From assembly GCA_021018815.1 (NCBI GenBank), contig JAITYX010000063.1:1736001-1800000 (forward strand): a stretch of DNA of 64,000 nt, given 5' to 3'. The first letter of the stretch is position 1. Each line of letters begins with the position of its first letter. Below the pieces are notes generated by a model that worked only from the letters and a program-made list of their open reading frames with translations, was not told where the DNA came from and ran no database searches. The stretch is from Talinum fruticosum. Taxonomy: Eukaryota; Streptophyta; Magnoliopsida; Caryophyllales; Talinaceae. Made by a program: the position numbers and the translations under genes. Below, piece after piece: positions 1 through 10,616 of the stretch.

Positions 1-299
1 TTTGTTGGCTATATTACTTTGGGGAATTATTTTTTCAATATATTGCTTTAGGGATGATTGTTGACTAAATTTTGAGGTTTTGTGAATGAATTTGGGAATT
101 TTGTGGATGAAGCAGATGAAATTAGTGAATTTAGGAATTTGGGAATTTTGTGGATGAAATGTTGCTTGAAATTAGTTGGAAGTGAAATTTAGTTCGAATT
201 TTGTGGACAAAATGGTTTTGCTTCTATTATTCTTGCCATTGTTGTTTCGAGTGCTTTTGTTATTCTCCAAATTTCATAGATCATGCCTCGCAATTGTCA

Positions 300-620
300 C
301 TCTAGCAAAAATACAATCTGTCTGGGTTTGTGAAGGTGCATGAGCCAATACTGAACCGTCTCGTATGTTTGAATTCTTTAGTTGATCTCGGAGCCATTCA
401 GTCACATGTTATCTAACCTCAGTAGCATAGGCACATTCAAATAGGATGTGCTCTATAGTCTCAAGGTTAGCATGAGCGAGATAGGACAGCTTTATAACCA
501 TATTGGGTTCATGTTGTTTCAGAGAGCAGCGATCACTGCATGTACTTTCTCTCGGTTGTTTCAGCGAGCATTTGTATTCCCATTTAGCTTTATATTCTGC
601 TCACTACTTTAAGACCTCTC
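300..620 (-). pseudogene. LINE zf-RVT remnant
   Basis: Read on the minus strand, about 405-490 encodes a stretch resembling the zinc-binding domain that follows reverse transcriptase in plant non-LTR elements (ETIEHILFECAYATEV, the usual E-x-x-x-H-x-L-F-x-C pattern). Stop codons and frame changes surround it, and no reverse transcriptase is recognisable nearby. It is a short decayed fragment. Positions 1-300 are AT-rich with nothing else recognised. Confidence 0.55.
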
Positions 621-732
621 GCAATTTTTTAAGTCTTCCACTGAATAATTGTGAACATTAGTTGGGTAGATTGGAAAGCAACTATTAACTCAAACGTCAA
701 GTTTTGATGTCGGACATTACTATTTTGTTTTA

Positions 733-800
733 GCCTATTAGCTCAAGGCGGAGCGACGTGCAACAATGCATGGAGATGTGGGTTCAAATCCCACATAGGC
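733..800 (+). tRNA. tRNA-like sequence (probable pseudo-tRNA)
   Basis: The segment has a tRNA-like fold: acceptor halves GCCTAT/ATAGGC, D stem GCTC/GAGC, an anticodon-arm hairpin (CGTGC/GCATG) with a 6-nt loop instead of 7, and a TpsiC arm GTGGG-TTCAAAT-CCCAC. The box B-like GGTTCAAATCC is intact. The loop size and poor box A argue against a working tRNA; a tRNA-derived repeat end is more likely. A related copy lies inverted at 1532-1601. Confidence 0.45.
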
Positions 801-1176
801 TTGTATACTTTTGCTAATAGCAGCTGGAGACTCGTAGCACCGGGAGCTTATTGCCAGCCTTGGACACATGCCATCTAATTAGGATACAGCTTCACTCGAA
901 GGCCATATTTTCCTTAGTTTCACTCGGATGGTTTCAAAGGAATATTCATAACCGCTTGCTATTTTGTTTGACTTGTTTTGCCATGCTATAAAACAACCTC
1001 CAATTCTAACCATCACCTCTAACATAGCCCCATATAATAGTCGGTTATCTTTTTACATCTCCTCGCAAAGCCTCACATAACTAGCCAATTAATCGTGTGA
1101 ACCGGACGACATCGTTCAATACCTTTTACGGATATCGATAGATGAGTCAAAGATCAAAACTTTCTATCGGTTACTA
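801..1176. other. unannotated spacer
   Basis: No coding pattern, repeat or RNA was recognised between the tRNA-like sequence and the PPR fragment. Confidence 0.5.
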
Positions 1177-1460
1177 ATGGAGAAATCTTTTGGGTGGGAA
1201 GTCAAGTCTAGAACTGGTTTGTTGAATTTTCCAATGGATGCTCCGTGTCGGATTGACCACTCAAACTTAGCATTGCAGGTTTTTCAAGAGATGGAGTATA
1301 ACCGCTGCGATCCCGATAGAGAAAGTTACAAAATTCTTATGAGAGGGCTCTGTCAAGATGGCAGGCTGAATGAAGCAACTTATTTGTTGTACTCAATGCT
1401 ATAGAGGATTTCTCATAAAGGTTGTGGAGAAGATTGTAATATACAGGACTCGTAAACGAG
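1177..1460 (+). pseudogene. PPR protein gene fragment
   Basis: An open stretch of 75 codons contains pentatricopeptide-repeat-like sequence: ALQVFQEMEYNRCDPDRES followed by YKILMRGLCQDGRLNEATYL, the helix-turn-helix pattern of organelle-targeted RNA-binding PPR proteins. It stops at 1402-1404, but similarity continues past the stop (RISHKGCGED), as expected of a decayed copy. PPR genes usually hold ten or more repeats and a targeting peptide; only about one and a half repeats remain. It sits between two inverted tRNA-like sequences, so it may be a captured fragment. Confidence 0.65.
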
Positions 1461-1531
1461 CGTACATGAAGTTTAAACCAAAACATTCCATAATAAGGCA
1501 AAAGTAGTATTTTGTTTCTTACAAACTTGTA

Positions 1532-1601
1532 GCCTATATGGGATTCAAACCCACATCATTTGTGTAACTACACAAATGCTCTACCATTTGAGCTAATAGG
1601 T
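1532..1601 (-). tRNA. tRNA-like sequence (probable pseudo-tRNA), inverted copy
   Basis: On the minus strand this reads with D stem GCTC/GAGC enclosing AAATGGTA, a long anticodon-arm hairpin (TTTGT/ACAAA with an 8-nt loop), and a T arm GTGGG-TTTGAAT-CCCAT. Box A-like TAGCTCAAATGG and box B-like GGTTTGAATCC are present. The acceptor ends pair imperfectly and the anticodon loop has the wrong size, so a functional tRNA is unlikely. Confidence 0.45.
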
Positions 1602-2879
1602 CAGTACATAACCTACTCCATTACCTAAAGCTCCAATCAAGTTTTAGACATGGCGTAAACTAAGAGCCTTCATAACACATTTTACTCAAAAAGTTAGAGA
1701 TGTTGTTCAGTTACAAACCTAAAAATTAAAAAAAAAAATTGGGTCAAAGAGGAAGGCGAAGATGTGAATTTTCCTAAATCCTAATATTCGTAATTGAAGT
1801 TGTTGGAAGAGACTAACAGTCTCACTTCAACTTTCACAAAGTAATAATCGAAACTTGAATTCAGTCAAACCACATAACTTGAATTCACAAATTGAAGAAC
1901 ATTACAGTTCAAATTTCACAAAAAATTTTACCGGACATTTCGAGCGGACATTTCATGCCACAAAACTACAAGGAAACACATAAATTCGATCAAACCACGT
2001 AACCTGAATTCTCAAATTGAAAAACAACTTAGAATCTGAATTCGCACATTTGGAAGAATAATTTGCAATTATTCAGTCAAATTGAAGAAAGAAGTTACCT
2101 AATTAGAACTCGAATCACAATTCGCATTTTTCCGAAATCCCTAATTTCGCTCGAAAAAGAACTAAGGGAGTCGGCGACGACAAGAGGCAGATAGCGAGAG
2201 ACGAATCCGGCGAGAAGGTGTCCGACCATGCCGGCAACGAGGAAAGTACTTTCCGACGACAGGTCAAGGGGCGAGAGAGAGAGGAGAAGAGAATCAGCTT
2301 ACAAGAAAGCGAGAGAGAAAGCCGTTTTTGCCGGAATCAGGCCGGAAGAGGGTGATCGAAGAGGTAGAGACAGAGGAGGTCTGTTTCCGGTGACGGCGAG
2401 GTGGTTGTGAGCGAGAGTGTGTGTGAGAGAGAGAGAGGAGGTAAGCGAGAGGTAGAGACAGAGATAGGGGAGCAGATGGATCGAAATGTTGACTGGAACA
2501 AACAACCCCCGAAATGTTTTTAGTTTTCTTTTATTTTTTAACTAAGAAAAAGATTTTTAATTATGGCCGTTGGATTCAAATTAAACGGTCCGGATCTATA
2601 GTGCTTACTTGAACCCTTCCCTATATATATAACAAAACGGATTCATTTTTAAAAAAAGTGAATATGGGCATTATCTACAAAGTCCATAGAAATTTCAACT
2701 CAAGCCTTCTTAATTTTATCTTTTTCCCCCTAACAACCAAAACCCTAGCCATTTAATCCCCCCAACGCATCGTAGCCTACAGCCTTCCTCCTTCTTCGAG
2801 ATAGCAACACATCTTCTTCATCGTTCAAGGCTTTTTCATCTTCCTTATTCAAGACTTCCTCCTCATTCAGCAGTTTCTT
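1602..2879. other. intergenic, no supported gene
   Basis: This is AT-rich to about 2150, then GC/purine-rich to about 2480. The open frame at 2228-2410 is low-complexity, Arg/Glu-rich and unsupported. About 2575-2640, read on the minus strand, has the look of a dispersed plant repeat end (AGGGAAGGGTTCAAGTAAGC), but no matching second end was found. Confidence 0.4.
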
Positions 2880-2898
2880 CATCTTCCTTCAAGGACGA

Positions 2899-3060
2899 GA
2901 GTGATGTGAGAGTGAGAGTGAGGGTGAGGGTGAGAGTGAGAGTGAGAGATATAGAGATAGTGAGAGAGACGGAGGCAGCAACGTTTTCTTCCTCTTCCTC
3001 CTTCAAGAAGAGAGAGTGATGTGAGAGTGAGAGATATAGAGATAGCGAGAGAGACAGAGC
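2899..3060 (+). repeat. GA-rich degenerate microsatellite
   Basis: Imperfect repeats of GAGAGT/GAGGGT run to about 2975, and a related block including GTGAGAGATATAGAGATAG appears twice (near 2937 and 3023), separated by a TTCCTCC-rich stretch. It looks like slippage-generated sequence with a local duplication. No gene is supported here. Confidence 0.6.
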
Positions 3061-3219
3061 AAAGGTAGCAACATCTTCAAGGCTTCTTCATCTTCTCCTC
3101 TTCTTCTTTGAAATGCTTCTCCCCTTTCTCCATCTTCGGTCCCCCTTCTCCATCTTCTTTCGGAGGCAGCAGTTTTAGATGCTTGATTTAGTTTTTTAAA
3201 AAAATCCCGGTCCAACAGC

Positions 3220-3378
3220 CACTCGGCCGAGTCAATGTATCATTGGTTCGAGCGGTTGTCACCGGTTTGATCCGGTTCGATAGTCTAATGGGTTAATATG
3301 TGTTTCCGGCTCGGACCCTTTTCCGGCTTTCGGTTTAACGAGTCGAATCGGCTGGTCTAGTCTCGTTCTCATAACATA
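3220..3378. mobile_element. terminal remnant of the Mutator-like family
   Basis: The segment ends CGTTCTCATAACATAG, close to the right end of the elements at 3391-4314 and 10617-11415 (CTCTTAACATA, CTCTCAACATAG). It also carries the same CCGGTTCGATC-type subterminal repeats. It appears to be the right end of a separate, decayed copy abutting the next element. Confidence 0.45.
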
Positions 3379-3390
3379 GCTCTCTATAGG

Positions 3391-4314
3391 CTATGTTACG
3401 AAAATTGGATCGGACCGGAAGGATCGACCGGTCGGATTGGGAACCGGTGGCTCTAGCGGGCGGTTTTATGCATAGATTCGTTTAGACAATCGAACCGAAA
3501 AACCCGGCCTGAATCGGTCGACCCGCTCAGCTCTTATGAATCGGCCAACCCGCGGTTCGCCCATGATTTTAGAAACCCTTTGCTCATCTTCCTGTTTTCC
3601 TCACTTAATCTTCCTCTTTCTCTCTGGATGCACAGGTCTTGTCGTCTTTGCCTTGCCTCGGTTGTGGTGCTCGATAGAGTCTCCGCTTCTCTCCGGTCTG
3701 GCTCTAGCTTACCTTAATCGGTGGAGGTGCTCTCTAGTCCGGCTCTAGCTTTCCTTTATTGGCCATGGTGTTCCCAGAGAGAGAAGGGGACGAAGATGGC
3801 TCAAATAGCACAAGAAAGGAGCGTGTCATATGAGCAGATGAGAGAGAAAAGGGGAGGGAGAGAAAAGGGGAGGACGAGGGCGAGGCGAAAAATGGGAAGG
3901 GGAGGGGAGTGAAGAGCCGGAGTATCTAAAGGAAAAATTAGGAGACTGAAGGATAGAGAAGAAGGGGTAGACGTGAAAGAAAGGAGGAGAAGGGTCAATT
4001 AGAGGTTTAAGTTAGGGTTACACCTTAATTTGCTCTTATAATAATTTTTTCAAGAAATGTAAATTTAAATGGGCTTTTTGTGGACCATATGATATGATTT
4101 ATTAGTTTTTAAGTCCTTTGTTTATTAAATATAAAAAATACAATAACAAGAAAAAAATAAGTGGATACATATAGAGAAAAAATTTTATGATCAATTGGGT
4201 CATGCTGGTTTGACTCGACCAACCAGTCTAATCCGGTCCAAATGGTCCGATCGCTTGAACCATTGACCCAGCTTTTCCGACCGGGTCGATGATTAGGTCG
4301 ATTCTCTTAACATA
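3391..4314. mobile_element. non-autonomous Mutator-like (MULE) element, 924 bp
   Basis: The left end CTATGTTACGAAAATTGGAT and right end ATCGACC...TTCTCTTAACATA are inverted relatives. They are flanked by CTCTATAGG (3382-3390) and TTCTATAGG (4315-4323), a 9-bp direct repeat matching at 8 positions; 9-bp target duplications are typical of Mutator-like elements. The interior has CGGTTC-type subterminal repeats and a GA-rich block (about 3775-3990). No transposase is encoded. Confidence 0.65.
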
Positions 4315-4397
4315 TTCTATAGGGAATTCCCGACCCTATTCGTGTGGGTCTTTTGCCGGTCTCGTTTTTCTCTTTGAGTGGTGTGCCATAGGTTCCG

Positions 4398-5290
4398 AAC
4401 CGAACTCCCATCTTGCTCGTCTAACGCTAACGGAAGATGAAGATGAATTATTAGAATTTCAAGACCCGGAACAAAGGATGTAAACGCACAAATTGCATTA
4501 TGCCCGGTGGGGAAATTATTGACGAACAATAGCTTCAATGTTGAGAGGTTTAAGTCTACAATAAAAATATATGGAAACCCTCAAAGAGGGTTCTTGTCAA
4601 AGATCTAGAAAAAATCTCTTCTCCTTCCAATTCTTTTCTCATTCGGATAGAGAAATGATGATCAAGGATGCACCCTGGTCTTTTGATGGGCATCTCATCC
4701 TATTGCAACCATGAACCGCTGAACGGGGATATTTTACGATCCGAAATTGTGTTCGACACCGTAATATTTTGGATCTTATCTCGTGAACTACCAATGAAGA
4801 AAAAAATGTTTGCTTTCGCCGAGCAACTAGGAGTGAAACTTGGTCGGTTTATAGAAGCAGATGAGGAAGACATCCTCACGCCATCAAAGTATTTGAAAAT
4901 AAGAGTGGAAGTCAATATGTGGAAACCCTTACGTAGAGGTTTTAAAATCACTGTGGATGGAAAACACAAGTGGATTGAAATGAAGTACGTTAAACTCCCC
5001 AATTTCTGTTATGCCCGTGGACTGTTGGGTCATGGATACCGTGATCGTAAAAACTTTGATAGTTCTACACTAGAAGAGGAGCTGTAGTATGGATCGCAAA
5101 TACGTGCATATCCGATAAAGAGAAAAACGGGGGGTGATGAAGAATAGAAGGTGGACAAAAAGAAACTGTTAGAACTCGGAACTAGCAGTGATGCTACGAG
5201 GGTGAAGAAGAAACTTATGCTAGAGGAGAACTTTATGGGGACGTTAGAGGAATGGGGCGGGGAGGTCGCAAAAGTCATCATCGGATATGA
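4398..5290 (+). pseudogene. LINE ORF1 (DUF4283 / zf-CCHC_4), broken
   Basis: Fragments in different frames read LARLTLTEDEDELLEF (typical ORF1 start), VGKLLTNNSFNVERF, NLFLLQFFSHSDREMM and DAPWSFDGHLILL. Then follows an open frame at 4668-5087 with WKPLRRGFKI and a zinc knuckle. The knuckle CYARGLLGHGYRDR has lost two cysteines (both now R), so nucleic-acid binding is probably lost. ORF1 proteins coat the LINE RNA. Confidence 0.75.
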
Positions 5291-5494
5291 TTATTGATGC
5301 AGGAGATACAAGAAAGCAAAAATTCGAGAGGTGAAAAAAATAAGGATGGAGAAAGGAAGGTGAGAGTTGTGGATGAAGCTATAGGTAGTAGCTTGGTCGA
5401 GGCGGCAGTCGTTGATGGACCCCGCCCTTCCCAATAAGTACCCTTTGCTCGAACTGTCGGGGACTCGGTTACCACTGGGCAATTCTCAATCTCC

Positions 5495-6260
5495 ATAATC
5501 TGTTACAGAGATATATAAGTCGAACATGGTTTTCCTTTCGGAAACCAAACCGAGTTCGATCGAATTTCGAGTAAACTTAAAAACACCGGTGATTATCAAG
5601 CTTTATGTGTTGATATTAGGGGTAGAGCTCGTGGTCTTGCTTTTTATGGGACAAGAGTATGCGTATTTCACTTTTATCGTCCTCTTTGAACCATATTGAC
5701 GTGGAGCTAAGTAACAACGGGAATGAATACCCTTGGTGTTTTACTCGGGCTTTATGGGTGGCCGGAACCCCAATTCAAAACTAGAACTTGTGAAATGCCG
5801 ATGAACTTAAAAAACGACTCACAACTTTCGTGGCTTGTAGGCGGTGATTACAACGAGATTTTTTCAATTATAAGAAAACATGAGATGCAATTAAAAGCCA
5901 ACGAGTGTTAAACTTGTTTCATCAAACTTGAGAGGATTGTGAGTTATTTGATTTGAATTTTACGGGTTATAAATTTACATGGTGGAATAGGAGAGATGGA
6001 AGAAGATAAGGTGAGGAACGATTAGACCACTATTGTGCTTCGGCCGAATGGTTTGCTATCTTTCCAAACTCAAAGGTCATCCACTTGGACAAAAAAATTC
6101 TGATAATTTACCTATTATGCTGCAGTTAGATAAGTCCAAAGAGTGGATTAATGGTAGACGTCGTAGACGTAGGTTCGAACAAATGTGGGCAACAGATGAA
6201 GGATGTGGTCAAGTGATAAAAGGAGCTTGGTGTAATAGTGGAGGAGGGACAATAGTCGAG
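5495..6260 (+). pseudogene. LINE ORF2 endonuclease domain, broken
   Basis: Across shifting frames the order is VFLSETK, SSLNHIDVE, LYGWPEPQ, WLVGGDYNEIFS, LFDLNFTGYKFTWW and RRRRRFEQMW. These are the landmarks of the apurinic/apyrimidinic-type endonuclease that nicks target DNA in L1 elements. At least three frame changes and several stops interrupt it. Confidence 0.75.
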
Positions 6261-6879
6261 TAGTGCACTAAGAACATTGAGAATTGTATGCTTTCCCTTT
6301 TATGATTGGAACCACAATGAATTTGGCCAAGTTTAGAAAAAATTGCTCTCCGAACCCAATAACTTAAATCTACCAACGACGTCAATACTCGACACTTACT
6401 TTTGGAGGAGATTAGTACTTGGCGTAAGAGAGAGGAGTTACACTACCGGCAACGTTCTCGGACGGAGTTTATTAAATGCGGTGATAAGAATACGAAGCGG
6501 TTTCATGAGAAGGCTAATGCTCGCCGAAAGGTCAACTATATTAAGAGGCTTTTAAATGCTAATGGGAAAATTAAGACAGAGTGAGACAAGCGGGAGAATA
6601 TTATTTTGGATTATTTCTCAAACCTTTTTCATACGTCCTCTCCGTCAAACATGTAGGAAGTGCTTTCCATGACCCCTACGATTGTGACTCGATGAATAAA
6701 TGGGAAACTAAGTGAAGCATACACAACGATCGAAGTGTCCGAGGCATTACAGATGATGCATCCCTCAAAAGCCCCATGCCTTGACTGGTATGAACCCTTT
6801 TTTCTTTCAAAACTATTAGAGTATTGTGGGTAATGATGTTACGAATGTTGTTCTTGGTATCCTTAAAGGTGACCCAATG

Positions 6880-7660
6880 CTAGATGACTTTAACCATACT
6901 CATGTTGTGCTTATTCTTAAGAAAAATAAATTGAACCATATTGAGGACTTTAGACCCATTAGTCTATGTAATGTGGTCTACAAACTTGTGACAAAGGATT
7001 GCTAACCGATTGAAAACTCTCTTGCCTAACATTATCTCGATCTCTCAAAGTGCATTCACCCATGGCCTGTTCATTTCGGATAATATCCTAGTGGATTTTG
7101 AGATTTTCCAATCTATGCATCGTTCTTTCAAAGCTAATGGTGATATGGCGATTAAACTTGACATGTCCAAAACTTATGATAAGGCGGAATGGCTTTTTCT
7201 TAGGCTCATTATGCTGAAATTGGGGTTTTCTACTAGCTGGGTTAATATTGGTTATGTCCTGTGTGGAGTCTTCATTATTTTCGTTCATTATAAATGGGGA
7301 ACCAAGGGGTTTTCTTCAACCTTCGAGGGGTATTCGACAAAGAGACCCCTCTCACCGTATTTATTTCTGTTTGTGGCTGAAAGGTTGTCCTATTTATTTT
7401 CAAATACAGTTTCTTCCGGTAGACTGATAGGTTATAGTATATGTAAAGGGGCATTGGTTGTATCTCACCTGTTATTTACGGATGGTACGATGATTTTTTG
7501 TGCAGCTAATGTAGATCGGGCATATGTTTTCATAGATGTTTTAACAAAATATGAACGAGCTTCGATACGTAAATTAATTTTGACAAATATAGTGTCTCTT
7601 TCAAGTAAAGGAGTACATGCGGAGAACAGATCTAATCAAGTTGGACATTAGAGAGGTTCT
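6880..7660 (+). pseudogene. LINE ORF2 reverse transcriptase domain, broken
   Basis: Landmarks: DFRPISLCNVVYKL near 6950, then an open frame 7010-7651 with SQSAFTHGLFISDNILV, MAIKLDMSKTYDKAEW and LSPYLFLFVAERLS. The catalytic Y/FADD box reads LLFTDGT, so both aspartates of the box are disrupted. It encodes no active polymerase. Confidence 0.85.
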
Positions 7661-8176
7661 ATCCTACGACAAGTATCTAGGTATTCCAACAAGAATTGGG
7701 AGGTCGAAAAAGAAACCATTCCTACCGATCATGGATCGAATCGGAAAGAGATTGTACAATTGGATCGACCGTCATCTATGATGGGCTGGGAGGGAGGTGC
7801 TAGTAAAGGCGAGTGGCCCAAGCTATCCCGACTTGTTCCATGAGTGTTTTTTATTCCCTAAGTTGCTTTGTAGTGAGATTCAATCAATGATCAATAGGTT
7901 CCGGTAGGGCCACTCGATAATGAGCATAAAATTCATTAGGTGGGAAGAAAGAAGCTTTGTGACAACAAGGCCACCCCGGGGCCTAGAATTCCGTGACTTC
8001 GAAGATTTCAACCTGGCACTCTTGGCAAAACAAGTCTAGAGACTAATGGTGGCGCCTAATTCGCTAGTCTACAAGGTTCCGAAAAGGCTCGCTACTTCCC
8101 CACAACAGATTGCTTGAAGCACAACTTGGATTGTGGTCGAGTTATTCATGGAGGAGTATCCGTCAGGCCTTTTGGG

Positions 8177-9044
8177 TAGGGATGGCAATGAGGCGGGAAT
8201 CCCCGTCCTCGGCGGGGCCCGCCCGAATGGGGTGGGGGTGGGGACGGGGAGAAATTCCTTCCCCGAGCAGGGACGGGGAAATTTTGGCCCGGTTCCCGCC
8301 CCGTTCCCCGTTCCCCATTTTTTTAAATAAAGGGCATTTTTGTAATATTGCTATCTTCAAACCCTAGCTATAAAAGCATCCTTCACTTACAATCTCCATC
8401 GGCCACTGTCTCTCTCTCCTCTCCCACTCCTCTCGGACCCTCTCTCTCCTCTTGCTTTCACGCCGCTTTCAATCCCCCTCCTCTCTCTCTCCTTTTGGTT
8501 TCAATCTCCTCTCGGCTCATCTCTCGCTCTTGATCTCAATCTCCTCTCAATTCATCTCCCTCTCTTTCTCATCTCGGCCAGCCGTGAATATGTGAGAACG
8601 GGGTGTTTTCGGTGGTGTTTTCAGCGGTGTCTTCAACGATTTTCTCGATGATTTTCCGTGGAGGAAGACTAAAGGCGAGGACATCGGAATCATGAGGTAG
8701 TCGAAGAAGGAGAAGTTGAGATTGGCTGGGCCCAGGTATTTGTAGGCGGCACGGTGGTAAGCACAAGCCGCCTTCACGGTGGTGTCGAAGGTGCCGGGCC
8801 ATTCACGGTGGCACCGTGCGGCTTCGAATTTGTGTGATTATGTAAATTTTTGGCTTTTAAATTGATTTTTTTAACTTTACTCATTGCTTGAGTACGGGAA
8901 TTTTCCCCACCGGGATCGGGGCCCCGTTGGAGTCGGGGCTGGGAGAGGTTTTGTCCCCAAAGCGGGGCGGGACGGGGACGGGGCGGCAATGCAGCAACGG
9001 GGCGGGAGGCCGGTCCCGGCCCGACCCGCCCGTTGCCATCCCTA
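8177..9044. mobile_element. hAT-like non-autonomous element, 868 bp
   Basis: The ends TAGGGATGGCAATGAGGCGG and CCGCCCGTTGCCATCCCTA are inverted repeats. They are flanked by a perfect 8-bp direct repeat CTTTTGGG (8169-8176 and 9045-9052), the target duplication size of hAT elements. Removing the element and one duplicate rejoins the LINE frame as IRQAFWVIKRGMRWRVGDG, proving insertion into the LINE. The interior is GC-rich near the ends with a CT-rich block (8395-8570). No transposase is seen. Confidence 0.9.
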
Positions 9045-10108
9045 CTTTTGGGTGATAAAAAGAGGGATGAGGTGGAGAGTAGGTGATGGCTATTCTCTTA
9101 ATATTTGGGAGTCCAAGTGGTTGTCGAGACCTCACTCATTTCGAGTTATTATCTATGAAGATCCTAGGTATTCACTTCTTCTGGTCGGAGATCTCATTTA
9201 CAAAGAACAGGTTTGTTGGAAAGTTGATATGTTTCAACAAGTCTTTTTCCAATTGATGTTGAATGTATCAAATCTATCCCTTTGAGTGTTTTGTTCCCCC
9301 TTGATAGCTTGTTGTGGCACTTTTCTACATCGGGAGAGCTTACGGTAAACTCGGCATACCATTGCATTTGGAGTTGGCGTGGCATGGAGAACTCAGCGCA
9401 TAGTGGAGATGGGGTAACGAGTCCTTGGAAATTATTGTGGGGGACTGGTCTGCCCCTAAGAGTAAAGGTTTTCACTTGGACAATGTGTGCTAAAGCTTTG
9501 CCTAATGGTGCACATCTTGCTAAGAGGATCCCAACTTTCTCTTCAATCCGTAACATTTTTGGAGCTAGTAAAGAGGACGATCGCCATGCTCTTTTTCAAT
9601 TTCCTCAAGCGAGTGCAATTTGGGCTAGAAGTAAATTCCCTTCTTTGTTGTGGAAGGCGCCTTTTCCTCAATTTGGGACTTCGTGGAGAATACGCAGACT
9701 GGCCTTGAGGGTGATGATTACGAAGACTTCTTAGTTGTACTTTAGGAGGTATGGAATGCTCGTAATAGACGCTTGTTCGGGAAGGGGACAAAAACTACAC
9801 CTCGTTAAGTATTAGAGCGGTGAAGTTTGCTACGAAACACCGGAAAACACAAAACGCCCGCCTTTAACTCCCAAAGCATGAGACCTAGAGTCCTCCAGGC
9901 ATCGGGTTTATGGAAATTAAATGTTGATGCGACTAAATTAGGCAATTGGGGCTTTCGTTGGGGAGCTGTCCTTCGTAATTCTACGGGGTCCATTAAATTG
10001 TGCGGAGTTCGTCAAGGCCCGGGCTTTCTTGGAGCGGACATGGAAGAGGCTAGAGCTTGTGTTTTTGGTATGAAATTAGCATTGGATAACCTACCTCCAA
10101 CCTTATGA
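9045..10108 (+). pseudogene. LINE ORF2 C-terminus: zf-RVT and RNase H
   Basis: After the hAT insertion the LINE continues with RWRVGDGYSLNIWESKWL, then zf-RVT sequence (WKLLWGTGLPLRVKVFTW, CAKALPNGAHLAKR), then an RNase H-like segment at 9827-10108 with WKLNVDATK, GAVLRNSTGS and DMEEARA. The D and E of NVDA and MEEA match RNase H active-site positions. A stop and frame shift separate the two parts. Confidence 0.8.
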
Positions 10109-10250
10109 TCTCCAACCTTATGATCTCGCTACTAGATCATGGGTGCGGGATGGTTCGAATTTAATTATTGAGTTGGCCGCCAAAGACTTATCCTCATTTG
10201 AGATTGATTCCAATCAATAGAATTCCCTCCTTTTGATAAAAAAGGAGAAT

Positions 10251-10616
10251 ATTTTCAGTTTCAAAGCCTATAAGTTAACTTTTCCAACTCACATCTCACC
10301 CTCTTCCTTATTCCCCACCGAGAAAGTTGCCATAGCTCCGAGGTCCCTTCCGATCATGCCTTTCTTTCTCCTTTGACCACATCCTTAGTCCATCCACCAC
10401 ACTTCCAAGGATTGTCGCGCCTTCGATTAATTCGTTAAGGTTCACGCCACTTAGAACACATATCCGGAATAGAGAGTGAGCGCTCACCCAAAATGTGGAA
10501 GGCGATGGAATTTCATAGGAGATTGTTGTCATCTATTGATGTGCCGAATTGAGTTGGGTGCTTAGGTTCTAAGTTGGCAACAAATTGAAGTAGAGAATGT
10601 TCAAAGTGGAGTCGAC
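10251..10616. other. spacer between LINE and Mutator-like element
   Basis: No recognisable gene. A 74-codon open frame on the minus strand (10308-10532) resembles nothing I recognise and is probably chance. Confidence 0.4.

Larger units (their letters stand above)
4380..10250 (+). mobile_element. degenerate L1-type LINE with C-terminal RNase H
   Basis: Reading with frame shifts gives all parts of a plant L1 in order: ORF1 (DUF4283 plus zinc knuckle), AP endonuclease, reverse transcriptase, zf-RVT and RNase H. A short A-rich tail (GATAAAAAAGG) follows at about 10238. Many stops and frame shifts make it inactive. A hAT-like element is inserted at 8177-9044. The 5' end is unclear because the Mutator-like element ends at 4314, next to it. 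A relative of the same RNase H-bearing lineage lies on the minus strand at 16330-19242. Confidence 0.85.

Noticed and set aside
733..800. Functional tRNA gene
   Set aside because: The anticodon loop is 6 nt and the acceptor pairing is imperfect, so no amino acid can be assigned.
2228..2505. Overlapping small open frames on both strands
   Set aside because: Low-complexity Arg/Glu or Ser/Leu composition, no start context, domain or splice support.
10308..10532. Minus-strand 74-codon open frame
   Set aside because: No family resemblance and no supporting context.
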